From Blattamonas nauphoetae (Eukaryota > Preaxostyla > Oxymonadida): a stretch of DNA of 64,000 nt. Shown piece after piece: positions 1 through 11,030 of this stretch. The stretch lies in contig JARBJD010000130.1 of assembly GCA_033064195.1 (NCBI GenBank), positions 124,001 to 188,000 on the forward strand, given 5' to 3'. A program made the translations under genes and the position numbers. Under the pieces are notes generated by a model. That model did no database searches, had not been told where the DNA came from, and saw only the letters and a program-made list of their open reading frames with translations. Numbering within the stretch: the first letter of the stretch is position 1; each line of letters opens with the position of its first letter.

Positions 1-3000
1 TCTCCTTCACCAACGTTTCTGCAAAGAAAGGGACTGGTGGAAGCCCGTCTGTACCCGGAGTGTTTTCGTATGAGTCGGGGTTCGGAGGTTGTGTCTGTCT
101 CGTCCTCGATGAAACGTCTGGAATAAATCCCCTTCAGCTCACTTTCAACACGAAAGCTTCTCAAATGCAGGAATCAACAGACAAGGTCGGAAACATTCTC
201 TTCATCGTTGCTTCACAACTGCTGTTTCGCTTGGACGATTTATCTCTCAATTCTCATTCAGCAACATCACTCACAGCATCATCAATATGTTTTCAGGACG
301 TTGACTTAAACAGTGCACCGGACTCCCTCTTGTCTCACATCCAAAATCTCTATTCTGCACCTGAAGTCTTTGTCTCAGCTTCAAACGGAACCGACACTGT
401 CACTCCTGTCTGTGGAAAACTATCGAATCCTTGCCAGACGATGGCTGGCCTCTTCACAGGAGTGAATGCAATCGTGAGAGCAAGTGGGACCGCATATTTT
501 GAACTTTTCATTGTGGATAGCGTGATTGTGACTGCCAGTCATCGAATTCCAGACACACCAATCATCATTCAATCGTCGAGCTATTCTTCAGGATCCACAC
601 TAACGTCAGACGTGACACTCACAGAGATCGGATCGTTCTGCATCGAACAAACCTCATCGTCTGCGTCAATTGAATGGTGTTCACTTCGGTTTATGATCAC
701 ATCCGGACGAACATCGTCAACTCCTCTTTTTGAATTGGCAAACGGAGACATGACATTTGACAGATGTTCCATCGGATCGTCCGTGTCCTCACTTTCGTTC
801 CAGATCTTCAGTTGCACGTCTGCAGAGCTTGACACAAACACACTCTCTTTCTCCAACACCACCTTCTCATCATCTGTTATTTCATCAACCGATTCTGTCT
901 TGATCCTTGCCGACATTCATGTTTCGAATTCCCAGCTTTCCTCGACACAGGCCTTCTTTACTTTAGCGAATGCTTCTTTGGTCGTTCTTGAGAAGTCTTC
1001 GTTTGTTTCGTTGAATGGATCATCACTCATCAAAGTCAATTCTGGTGTGTTCGTTCTTGACCACGTCGAGTTCCGCCAAATAACGACAGTCTCATCTCTC
1101 ATCTCGAGTCGATCTAAACGGAACGAAGAAGTCTACATTGTCTCCTGCAACTTTGATTGCTGTGCAGCTATTTCGAATGAGTATGGAGTTCTTCTTGTCA
1201 ACGCCGCTGAAGATAGCATCATCTCCATCGCCGAAACTACTTTCAGGCTGTGTCATGCTGAGCTCCCAGTGAACATGACGGGTGGCACCCTTCTCCCTCG
1301 AGGCGGAGCTCTGGCGATTATTGCAGACACAACAACTTCCACAACGCCTGTGGACTTTAACCTTGTGAGAGTCAGGTTTTCGATATGTTCAGCGGCAATC
1401 GGAAATAACATCTACATCCTCGCCAAGCAGACCGAGCTCATCATCTCACCGTCGACATCCACCGATCTTGAACTGGACACACCAGCACTGAATGACTTTG
1501 TGGCACACAGTCCCTCCCGATCGGATAGTCAGATGCAATCTTTCGAAGACTTTCTCATGACGCCTCTGACCATTTTTGCACCGATATGCACAAGCACAGT
1601 GCTGACAGCGTCAAACGCAGCCAACTGTGGAAGACTGGGTTCACCGTGCTACTCGATTGGTGTATCGTTCAACAGAATGGTTCAGGAGGCAACAACACAC
1701 CTTTCCATCTTGTTTCTGTCTGAGATGAACGAGACCGTGACATTCCCAGATATTTCTGTGGCCATCTCCCCCCAAAACAGACTTCAGGAGACTCGACTGC
1801 ATATGAAAGGGACAGCATCTTTCAAATTGCCAAGCACGAACACAAACGCGTTCGCTCATTTTTCTTATCTGCTTATTGAACTGGGTGTATACGATGGGAC
1901 GCAGACAAGCGTGTTTTTGTTGGAAACAAACAGTGTGACGTTCGATGAATGCGAGTTTGTTCACACCAGCCCTCAGAAGACAACAAGCTATTCTCTCTTC
2001 AAGACTTTCGCATCATCTGTTGCCATGATTCACTCAGTGCTGTCGTCCATACCCCTCACCAAGCCCCTCATTGATGCCACTGGAGGATCAGCATCATTTC
2101 TGAACTCGACGCTTCGGAATTTGACAGACACAAGCTCTTTGATCAAAGGGACAGGTAGTTTCTCTCTGACCTCCGAATTCTCCTTCTTTGACTCGGTTTC
2201 TCTCAATGGAGCTCCATTGATTGACGGCACTGGAACACTGTCAATCATGGGATCATCATTCTTCTCGATCAAGTCGACGACAGCCTCGTCATGCGTGAAA
2301 TGGACTGCATCCGGGTCTCCGCAAAGGATTGATTCAACTCGGTTCCATCTTTGCACAACCACCGGTGCCGATGGAGGCGCAGTCTCGATTGCTTGTCCAA
2401 CAACCACAACAGTGGTCATCACACGTTGTGTATTCGACTCGTGCTGGACATCCCAATCGTCAAAAGGCGGTGCCTTGTTCATCGCCGCTGAAGTGCCGTC
2501 TCATGTGCAGTTTGAGAGAGTTCGGATGGTGAACACGTCAGCTGGGACAGGAACCGCCCTTTGTGTCAGTTCGTCAGATGCGTCAGGAGTCGTTGGACTG
2601 GGGCAGTTGGATATTGCAGTCAAAATGAATCAATCCACGCCAAGTGCCGATCCATCGAATTGGTGTGTTGGGGTGAGCGGAAGTACGGCGACATCACTCC
2701 TTGCTTCGACATACACAGTCGACCAGAATATCTTAGTTGAAGCAAGCGGGTCGAATGAGGTTGACTGTGGAACGTCCGCATCACCCTGTGCCTCTCTGGA
2801 CGAGGCTATGTTTCACCTTTCAACACACTTATACATCGGGGCATCATCACTCTCTTTCTCTCTGCCAACCATCTCACTAAATGGACGAGTGGTGGTACCT
2901 GACTCTCTCAGCATCGATAACGCGTCAGTTAAGGGACTGAGCGACACATCCAACCTTGTTCTGAATGGGAATGAATGGTCGGATGGTGCGTGTCTCATGT

Positions 3001-4442
3001 CGCATTCATACTGTTCGTTGTCAGACGTGATTCTTATTATTCCAATTGCTCTCCCTTCGTCAGTCTCGATTTTTGCCTTCAACTCCTCAAAAATTGCACT
3101 TCTCACGAATCTTGTCGTAGAAGCGACGACAATCTCGTCCACAATCATCCGTGCTCTGTCTTCGACAGTTCACATGACGAAGTGTGTCTTCCCACCGATC
3201 CTCCTGGACGAACACAAACAGACTGGGTTTTCCTTTGTCGATGCTCGCCTTATTCTGGATGCAACGGATTTTGTTGGTTCTGAGTCAACATCAATGAGCC
3301 AATTTCAGAAGAATGACGACGATTCTCCGCCTATATCCTCTCTTCTTGTCTCCGATCCCATTTTCTTAGATGCTCTGTGCACATTCCATCCTCTCCTCTT
3401 CCACCTGGTTAATTCCTCATCGTACATCACGAGTCTCTCGTTCTCACAGTTTCAAGCTGGGGTTCTTCTCGTTCACGAAGGAACAGTCATTCTGAATCGA
3501 GTGAAGTTCGACGGGAATGGATATCCACTCGCACTGACAGCTCCAATCCCTCAATCACCCGCAACTGAAGAAGACACACCCATTTCGTTCTCATCAAACC
3601 ATGAACAGTTCATCGCCGACACACCACTCCCCTTCTCTTCTCATCGTCACAATGCTCTGATCGTGAATGCGTCTGTGTCTGTTTTTGGTTGCACAGACAC
3701 CAGTTCTACAAACCCCAAAAACATTTCTCTTTGGATCACTCTGGATAACTCCTCATTTTCCTCACCCGACATGGAACCGCTATTCCCAGATGCTGACAAT
3801 CCCTCCAGTTTCAAACCTGATGGATCATTCTCGTCAGAGAGCATGTTCTCACCATTCACGATTCCATCAATAACTGACGTTGTGACCCAAACTAAAATCA
3901 ACCAAACTGTCTTCATTCTGCGTGGTCGGTCGTTTTCACCCTGCGCTTGCTTCCTTGAACTCACAACGAACGTCACAGAGCGAGTTCCGTTCCACTACTT
4001 CCCAGACGAGAGTGTGATGGTCGGACTGGTTAATCATTCAGCGTTGCCCACACCAGAGTGGATGGTTGAGCTGAAAGCGTCGCATGGACTCCGACCCAGT
4101 TACCCTCCAACTGAAGTGGAGGAAGACTCAAAAGGCATCGCCACTCGCAACAAAGAGATTGACCCCGACGTGTTTATTGCCGTCACTGTCCACTCCCCAG
4201 CGATTCGTTCGCTGCCTGCGGTTGTTGCTCCTGCTCTGTTTTTTGGCGGGATTGGTTTCATCGTGTTTACGGCTCTTCTCGTGGTGTGCTGTGGATTGTG
4301 CACAGACAGAATTTGGAAGCGTCGGCACGAACAGGTAGATATAGACAATGCAATTGAAACAAGTGCTGAAATGCAAGAGAGTGGACCTGTTCCAGACTCT
4401 GCTTCGGCTTTGAATGTTTTCGTGCGTGATGTTCTTGATTGA
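1..4442 (+). CDS. Right-handed beta-helix surface protein, C-terminal membrane anchor (5' end outside window)
   Basis: The frame is open from base 3 to a TGA at 4440-4442 with no intron seen, so about 1,480 residues of the C-terminal part are present; the true start lies upstream. The chain is rich in Ser, Thr and Val with short strand-like segments and three copies of a cysteine motif (CGKLSNPC near 415-440, CGRLGSPC near 1627-1650, CGTSASPC near 2765-2790), each followed by a hydrophobic helix-like stretch. This is the pattern of pectin-lyase-like parallel beta-helix proteins expanded in oxymonads. A hydrophobic segment at about 4209-4300 followed by Lys/Arg and a tail of about 48 residues predicts a type I membrane protein with a very large extracellular domain. 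Role is unknown; surface adhesion or cell coat is a guess. A decayed relative lies at 44.8-47.2 kb. Family call is by motif and architecture only. Confidence 0.8.
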   Translation, partial: SFTNVSAKKGTGGSPSVPGVFSYESGFGGCVCLVLDETSGINPLQLTFNTKASQMQESTDKVGNILFIVASQLLFRLDDLSLNSHSATSLTASSICFQDVDLNSAPDSLLSHIQNLYSAPEVFVSASNGTDTVTPVCGKLSNPCQTMAGLFTGVNAIVRASGTAYFELFIVDSVIVTASHRIPDTPIIIQSSSYSSGSTLTSDVTLTEIGSFCIEQTSSSASIEWCSLRFMITSGRTSSTPLFELANGDMTFDRCSIGSSVSSLSFQIFSCTSAELDTNTLSFSNTTFSSSVISSTDSVLILADIHVSNSQLSSTQAFFTLANASLVVLEKSSFVSLNGSSLIKVNSGVFVLDHVEFRQITTVSSLISSRSKRNEEVYIVSCNFDCCAAISNEYGVLLVNAAEDSIISIAETTFRLCHAELPVNMTGGTLLPRGGALAIIADTTTSTTPVDFNLVRVRFSICSAAIGNNIYILAKQTELIISPSTSTDLELDTPALNDFVAHSPSRSDSQMQSFEDFLMTPLTIFAPICTSTVLTASNAANCGRLGSPCYSIGVSFNRMVQEATTHLSILFLSEMNETVTFPDISVAISPQNRLQETRLHMKGTASFKLPSTNTNAFAHFSYLLIELGVYDGTQTSVFLLETNSVTFDECEFVHTSPQKTTSYSLFKTFASSVAMIHSVLSSIPLTKPLIDATGGSASFLNSTLRNLTDTSSLIKGTGSFSLTSEFSFFDSVSLNGAPLIDGTGTLSIMGSSFFSIKSTTASSCVKWTASGSPQRIDSTRFHLCTTTGADGGAVSIACPTTTTVVITRCVFDSCWTSQSSKGGALFIAAEVPSHVQFERVRMVNTSAGTGTALCVSSSDASGVVGLGQLDIAVKMNQSTPSADPSNWCVGVSGSTATSLLASTYTVDQNILVEASGSNEVDCGTSASPCASLDEAMFHLSTHLYIGASSLSFSLPTISLNGRVVVPDSLSIDNASVKGLSDTSNLVLNGNEWSDGACLMSHSYCSLSDVILIIPIALPSSVSIFAFNSSKIALLTNLVVEATTISSTIIRALSSTVHMTKCVFPPILLDEHKQTGFSFVDARLILDATDFVGSESTSMSQFQKNDDDSPPISSLLVSDPIFLDALCTFHPLLFHLVNSSSYITSLSFSQFQAGVLLVHEGTVILNRVKFDGNGYPLALTAPIPQSPATEEDTPISFSSNHEQFIADTPLPFSSHRHNALIVNASVSVFGCTDTSSTNPKNISLWITLDNSSFSSPDMEPLFPDADNPSSFKPDGSFSSESMFSPFTIPSITDVVTQTKINQTVFILRGRSFSPCACFLELTTNVTERVPFHYFPDESVMVGLVNHSALPTPEWMVELKASHGLRPSYPPTEVEEDSKGIATRNKEIDPDVFIAVTVHSPAIRSLPAVVAPALFFGGIGFIVFTALLVVCCGLCTDRIWKRRHEQVDIDNAIETSAEMQESGPVPDSASALNVFVRDVLD

Positions 4443-4556
4443 TCAGTAATGTTCATTTTCTCCTCTTATTTTTCTCATTTCGAGAGAACTCTCATGTTTT
4501 TGATGTATATCACTCCAAATGGGTGTAATGACGAGTTGAAGAGAAACAATCCTCAC

Positions 4557-5400
4557 AGAATGAAAAAGAAGGATTCTGGGCGAAATGAGGATGAAGAAGA
4601 TGTTCTAACGAATCAAGAAGTGAGATAATGAAGACATTACAGTGATAATGATGGTTCTAAGAGAATATGTGAAAAATTGATGAAGTGAGAGCGATCAAGG
4701 CATAATCATGAGAGCGAATCACAAAAGTGTCATTTTTCGAAATCGTGTCATTTTTCGTTTTCATTTTCAATCTCGATGTCCCGTGTCCCAATTCCTTCCA
4801 TTCTTCTCCACCACACCCCATCTTTCCTTACTACTCTTCACCTTTCTCGATATCTTCCTCAAATCCCTCCAATTCATTTCTTTTCGACCAACATTTCCTT
4901 TTAGGGGTGAGATCTCCTTCACTCCATCATTGTTCGCATCAATTCCTTCCTTTCCTCTCCATTGAGTTGTATGCGTTGTGATTCTCGGATAAGGTCCCGT
5001 TGAACGTGAATAGACTCGAATTTCATATAAAGTGAAAGATCCACTTCACCCAACATTAGAAATGTTCAGAAAAAATAAACGATTAGGAGGGATTTATTGA
5101 AGATGTTGAGGAAGGAGAAGAGTAGTAAGGAAATATGGGGAGTGGTGGAGAAGAATGGAAGGAAAAGGGACACAGGGCATGGAGATTGAAAATGAAAACG
5201 AAAAATGACACGATTTCGAAAAATGACATTTTTTGACATCACTCTCAGGATTATGCCTTGATCGCTCTCACTTCATCAATTTTTCACATATTCTCTTAGA
5301 ACCATCATCATCGCTATAATGTCTTCATTATCTCACTTCTTGATTCGTTAGAACATCTTCTTCATCCTCATTTCGCCCAGAATCCCTCTTTTTCATTCAG
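4557..5400. repeat. Long inverted repeat (foldback-like), arms about 320 bp
   Basis: The segment 4557-4877 reappears as its reverse complement at about 5087-5400, with a spacer of about 210 bp. I estimate roughly 90-95 percent identity by eye; the outer 150 bp match best. It fills the intergenic space between the convergent 3' ends of the beta-helix gene and the TTLL-like gene. No convincing target-site duplication is visible. It could be a foldback/MITE-type element or a hairpin-forming 3' end region. No ORF of note lies in it. Confidence 0.8.
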
Positions 5401-5546
5401 GCGACTTTTTGAAACAACTTCTTCAAAATTGCCTCCCATCTTCTCATCTCTCCGAAAAAATGAAATAGATAAAATAATGTTCTGGTTCCTCCAAAAGTTA
5501 TATTCTTATTGGAGTCTGTTCTAGAAAATGGATAATATGGATCCAC

Positions 5547-8500
5547 TCAAGGACCAAGCATTCCCCCGTCATCATCAGAGTCATCGTGCTTTCGTCGTCC
5601 TCCCCGCTGCTGCTCTCGTTCCTTCTCTCGTTCCATCGCCTTCCTCTCTCTCTTCGTTTCCGCATTCCCATGGTACCGCTCAACTCGCGATATCACATCC
5701 TCTTCCGAAACAACATCAAATTCCATCCCCGCCTCAAACACAACCCGCCTTCGCTTTAGTTCTTCTTCTTGAGACACAAGATTCTCATATCCATCCTCCC
5801 CCTTTCCTTCCCCATCCTTTCTCCCCATCTCTTCGTGATGCAACGAGTTCCGATTCCCACACAGCGGAGACACGTGAAATCTTTCCATGTAATCTGGCAA
5901 CACAAGAACCCCCACATCTGCCACATCGTTCACTGTCACTCTTCCCTTGCGTCGAACTCGTCGTTTCCCCTCTTTTGTCTTCTCCTTCCCATCCACCTTC
6001 CCGGTCTCTCTTTTCTTCTCACTTCCAAGCTCAGGAAGACGAGTCCCTCTCTCATCCTTTCTCCATGATTCTGACATGTTCTGTCCGGGTGATCGGTGCT
6101 CCATCCATGTCTTTCCATCCCTCCCAAACTGGCCTTCCCCACCTGACGATGATGATGACGAAGATAATATATTTAGCTCATCAAGAAAAGAACAAAATGC
6201 TGTCATATCGAACGGAATTGTGTCTGCGTCTGAAAGAAGCGATGTTGAAGGATACTCGAAGAGCGATTGTTCTGAAACCGAAAACATAAAATGCTTCGAG
6301 AACCCCAACAACCCAACTTTCACAAATGAAGAGAACGAAACATCCTTCCGTCCTATCTCTTCTCCATCCTTTTTCTCCATTCCATCGCTCCCCCAAAACT
6401 GTCTTGATTCAGTCCATTCGCTCGATGGTGTCGGTTTGGATGATTCTTCTTCACACCGCAAAGAAGAAGACGAGTGGTTGCTTGACGATGGTCTAACAAT
6501 CTGCAGATGTTCCAGAAGCGACGTGGGCAGATGAGAGTACTGACCATTTCGGGTGAAGAAACGCCGAATTACATTCGGCATCACTCTCCCAATTTCTTCT
6601 CGTTTCTCTCGTTCCATTTTCACAAACGAATTCGCCGAATGTGTTTGTAGGGTCACTGGCGAGGATAATCGAGACGAATGCATCGTTCCTGTCTGCACCA
6701 TCGATCGAGAAACCATCATCGGTGAAACCTGTGATTGGGAAATCGGCGATGTCGACAAACGAGGAAGTTGAGTCTTGTTCTGTCTTTGCGGTGACATCTG
6801 CTGTCCTCTTGTTGCTGTCCCTGATCGCACAGTCAATCCACTCAACGATGCCCCTCTTGTCATTCCTACGTCGCGAGTCTCTGCTGATGTGTTTGGTTCT
6901 TTTCCACTCGGATTCTCATTCGCTCGTCTCCAAACTGGAACAAAAAGAGTTTCTTCATTTCCATTCTTCAATCCACCTCCCAATCTTGACAACAATCCAA
7001 TCGGATCTGATTCATGAACACAACCGCATGAACTGCACGACGGAAGCAGTGACGATGTGCGGTGTGATGCCGACGTTGACTCAGAATTGTGTTCACCTGT
7101 CGACATCAACGACGGTGAACTTCGAACTCCAACGTTACACGTCCCACCAAGCAACGGAAGGTGAGAAGGCGTCTGAGCATTCACAACACAAATCGGTGGT
7201 GTCGGCGATGCATTTGGTGTTGGAAGTGATCCGGATGACTCCATACTCCATCGCATTTTATCTCCATCTTCACCCTTCCCTGCTTCTCTTCCATCCAAAC
7301 ACGTCACCATCAGCCTCATTCGCAGCCAGCTCCACAACAGCCAATCGTTTCGAGACGGTTCTGAATACACCTCTGACGTAGCTGGGGGTGTCACCCTCGA
7401 ATGTGTCGACAAGAAAGGAACCCCTTGCGAGTTTCTTCGATTCTGAAGAAACTCCATCCATTCCACCCCATTCTCAACTCCACCATAGAGCCCACAATTG
7501 AACGGTGTGGGAAAGATCCGAGAGAATCGTCCGCGACGAGAAAACTCAGACTCGGATGAAATGATTGTCTGTGCGTCTGTTTCTGTGAACAGGAACAGAC
7601 TGTTCGCTGGATTCACTGCGCTTCCTTCCCCTTCTCGAGGCAGAACCGATTGGAACGATCGAATAAGTGTCCGTTCATCAACAAGTGAGACACCCGCACA
7701 GCTACGCCCTTCTCTCGAAAACGAGAAGAAAGGAATCCCATCTGCTTGAGGCAGCGGCGAGGTTGACCCCTTTCGTGTCTTTCCTTCGCCATGCATCGAT
7801 GATCGCATGTTCATTCCCCTTTGTCGCGTGTTCCATCTTGTCTGTTCAATGTTTGCTGTCATGTTTTCGATTGCTGTCACTTCCGTTGTTTTGAAGAGAT
7901 GTCTATCCGCTTTTTTTCTATTTTTCCGTCCAATTCCACTTCCTGTTCTCTCATCCACATCTCCACAGCTTCCTCCCCCATCGTCGACCTTCACATCGTT
8001 TCTTGTCTTCTGTCGCTCTCTGTCCCCTCCCTCCGCCGTTCCTGCCGAATGAGAAGGCAACAAAACCGACCCGTGTGTGTATACAGTCGCTTCAAATTGT
8101 CGGAGTCCTCGTTTTTCCCTTTCTCCCCCAACCAAATGAAGTTCACGAGGAACTGTCGCTGATTGCGTCCGACAGGAATCGACACGGGACCTCAGCGTTT
8201 GTCTCTCGTTCTCCGTCTGAACATCCAAAACAACATACTTGACCTTCGAGTTCCACTCCGCTTGGCTCATCCAGCGCGGCGGGGTGTAGTTGATCGGGCT
8301 GATCCGAGTATCATATTCCGTCAGAACTTGTTGATCGTCTTCGTTAATTTCGTTCTCCACCTGTTCTTCCACTCCTCCATCGCTGGATTCAACAGTCCTG
8401 ATTTCAGACGGCCTCCCTCTCTCTGTCCGAGCAGTGCTGCCCATCAGCGGTGTCCCCACCATGTTCAGCCAATCCACCAGCATCGCTTGTTTCAGTCGCT

Positions 8501-10090
8501 GGTCGAGTGGTGATGTCGATTGAAGAGAAGGCGACGTATTAAACTCCAAAATGTAGGGACGTAGGTTGCAATCAAGAAGGATATCCACTCCAAACAACTC
8601 CGTTCCTGAGCAGGGAGTGTCGTAATGAAGATATGACGAAACCCTCTGAAATGACGGCATTGATGACAAAATGGACTTGATAAGCACGTCCTGGATTCTA
8701 TGGACGACAATAAATGGATTACACTTTAAGACGAAGAAACAGTAGAGGAGAAGCTGCATGAATGACCATTTCGTCCCATCTCCATCTAAATCTCCGATAA
8801 GAACACAATTCGATAGATCAGAAGAATTATCCTCATCTTTGTGCATTGCTGATGCTTCTTTCTTTTCAAGACGTCTCCTTTTAGACGGTTTCATATATTT
8901 TCGAAGACCCTTGGGCAGATCTTCCACAACCGTTCCTGATTTCAGATCAAATAAGATTGGTCGAGCTGGCATCATCCATTCATTCCCAGGAAGACTCCAC
9001 TGATCCTTTCGAGCTTTGTTAACAGAATAATTCGTAAGATGAGAAAACTGTTTGTCTTCCCCATCGAATTTGGAGTCTGAAGAAGATGTTTCGTCTTCAT
9101 TGAGCTTATCTGACTTTGTATGTTTGGATTGACGTGATGTGCTCTCTGTTGGGCTGCGAAAAGGATTTGAAGCAAATCGAACGAGTCCATCTTTGAAAAG
9201 ATAGATTCTGAGAGGGTTAATAGATGTAATGCTGACATAGAGACGTAAGTCCACTTTGTGACCATTCACTAACAATGGTGAGGCTACATATTCTTGTAGG
9301 ATGCACTTTTTTGCGTTCTTGAAAGTTCGTTCTGCTTCATTCCCTAGATCGAGCAACTCTAGAGCATTTAACATTCGGACACCAATTCCCCGAGCTGATG
9401 CCAACGGTTTGTGTATGAAACGCACTGGAAACTTCTCGAGAATAGCATCGTGTTCTTCACCCAGATCCATAACATCATCCTGTTCAGAATAGGATTGTGT
9501 TTCTGGATCAGGTGGCAGCATTGAATTAAGATAAGTCGTAAGAATGTCTGAGTCACGAGGAAGGATGAATGTCAGGGGAGAAAACTCAAAGTGACTCTGT
9601 CCAACTCTTCGAGATGCTCTTCTCAGGTGGATTGCGAGACGATCCTGAAAATAATTATGTAACAGCATTCTTCAAACCTTCCTTCCTAACTCATATGTTG
9701 ATGGGAAGTGATTGACCCGTTGATATGGAGCAAGGTGTCGAATTTGGGTCAAAACCTTCGGGAGTCCCCAGAGAATTGTCCAACTCTCGTCATCTTCGGT
9801 TCGTTGGATGGCATATCCGGCTTTTTGAAAAGTTTTGCGGAGTAGGATCGATGAAGGCGAGCGGACCTGCGATGAGAGAAAGTTGTGAGAGTCTTGAAAG
9901 AACAAACGGCTAGTCTTGGAATAAAACTGGCATTCTTAAAAATAAGACTATTTACGTGTGGAGCCAACCCAAATAGGATAAAGGCAGGCTCTGTCGGGAA
10001 TAGTGGCGGGAAGAGAGTCACTGGGGCGAGGGGATGATGCTTTGTTTCATAATCAATGTTACCCTCGCTAACAGCTCTGGAAAAAAACAT
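5547..10090 (-). CDS. Tubulin-tyrosine-ligase-like protein (polyglutamylase type) with long disordered tail
   Basis: Proposed exons are complement of 9956-10090, 9678-9866 and 5547-9644, separated by introns of 89 and 33 nt with GT...AG ends; the joined reading frame gives 1,473 residues. The N-terminal third is a TTL domain: ILWG...QRVNHFPSTYELGRK in exon 2, then ILQEYVASPLLV, KVDLRLYVSIT, FSHLTNYSVNK and GVDILLDCNLRPYILEFNTSPSL, the usual ATP-grasp landmarks. These enzymes add Glu chains to tubulin tails or other proteins in axonemes and cytoskeleton. The ELFGVDILLD...EFNTSPSL region resembles TTLL4/5-type polyglutamylases. The remaining 950 or so residues are Ser, Glu, Arg and Lys rich with no recognised domain and may contain unnoticed introns. 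The start Met at 10090 is inferred; an acceptor-like CCAG next to it leaves an upstream exon possible. The gene is divergent from SKP1. Confidence 0.85.
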
Positions 10091-10316
10091 GTTTCACCCA
10101 GATCCCCCAATAATCAACACTAAGGTGATGAAAGTGATGGAGTGTAATTTGATCTGGGATGATCCAGATCGATGCAAGCGATGAGAGCCAAAAACCCTTC
10201 TCCAGCTTGATGGCGATCTATTTCAGGGATTTTTGTGACCAATAACGCCAATACAGAAAAAAATGTTGGAATAGTCCTGTAGAACAGAGTTAGGGGTTAG
10301 ATCGAAATCAATAAAA

Positions 10317-10790
10317 ATGTCTGAAACTCTTACTCTCGTTTCTGCTGATGGAAAGACCTTGACCGCACCAAAGGATGCTATCATGCGTTCTGCCATGTTG
10401 AAGAACCTTCTTGAGGTTGCAGCAAACTCAGACGAACAGATTCCTCTTGATTTCGTTCACAGTGAAGATCTTGAGAACATCATTGAATATTGCAAGTACC
10501 ACGTTGAGGCCGAAGGGAAAGCGTCAGAGGGAGATATCTCGAAGTGGGATGGGGAATTCATCAACCGTGTGACCCAAGATGACCAGAAACATCTTCGCCT
10601 GATCCAGACGACAGATCAGCTCCAAATTGAAGGATTGTTCAAGCTTCTTGTGCAGGGAATTGTTCGCAAGCTGCACAACAAGACGCCAGAGCAGATCCGT
10701 GAGAAGTGGAACATCCCAGATGATCTTCCAAAAGAAAAGAAAGACGAGATTTTCAACACGACGAACTGGCTGTACAAGAAATCGCAATAA
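10317..10790 (+). CDS. SKP1: SKP1, SCF ubiquitin ligase adaptor
   Basis: A single-exon 157-residue protein ending in TAA. SKP1 links cullin-1 to F-box proteins in SCF E3 ubiquitin ligases and also has cilia/kinetochore roles. The N-terminal BTB/POZ-like fold is seen in TLVSADGKTLTAPKDAI and IPLDFVHSEDLENIIEYCKYH; the acidic linker is followed by the F-box-binding helices (KLHNKTPEQIREKWNIPDDL) and the family C-terminal end, here DEIFNTTNWLYKKSQ in place of the usual NEEE..W motif. Length matches the family (about 160). The start at 10317 gives the usual short N-terminus. It is transcribed away from the TTLL-like gene, with 226 bp between the proposed starts. No odd features. Confidence 0.97.
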   Translation: MSETLTLVSADGKTLTAPKDAIMRSAMLKNLLEVAANSDEQIPLDFVHSEDLENIIEYCKYHVEAEGKASEGDISKWDGEFINRVTQDDQKHLRLIQTTDQLQIEGLFKLLVQGIVRKLHNKTPEQIREKWNIPDDLPKEKKDEIFNTTNWLYKKSQ

Positions 10791-11030
10791 GATGATAACT
10801 CACACCACGACCATTCCATTTCTCTGTATACTCGACTCATTTCTTTGATATTTTGAGATAAAATGGAGAAAAGTCAAATCAATAATTCTTCAGCCATTCT
10901 GGCTCAATTAGTGTTGATTATGTGATGTCCTCAGCCTAAATTGTCTCAAACTCACGAATTTCTCGCATATTCAACGTGAAGTGTTTCGTTCATTCGAACA
11001 CGCACAAACAGTCAGGAAACCAATCTTGCC

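Noticed and set aside
5528-6534. Plus-strand ORFs of 195 and 253 codons
   Set aside because: Shadows of the TTLL-like tail on the other strand.
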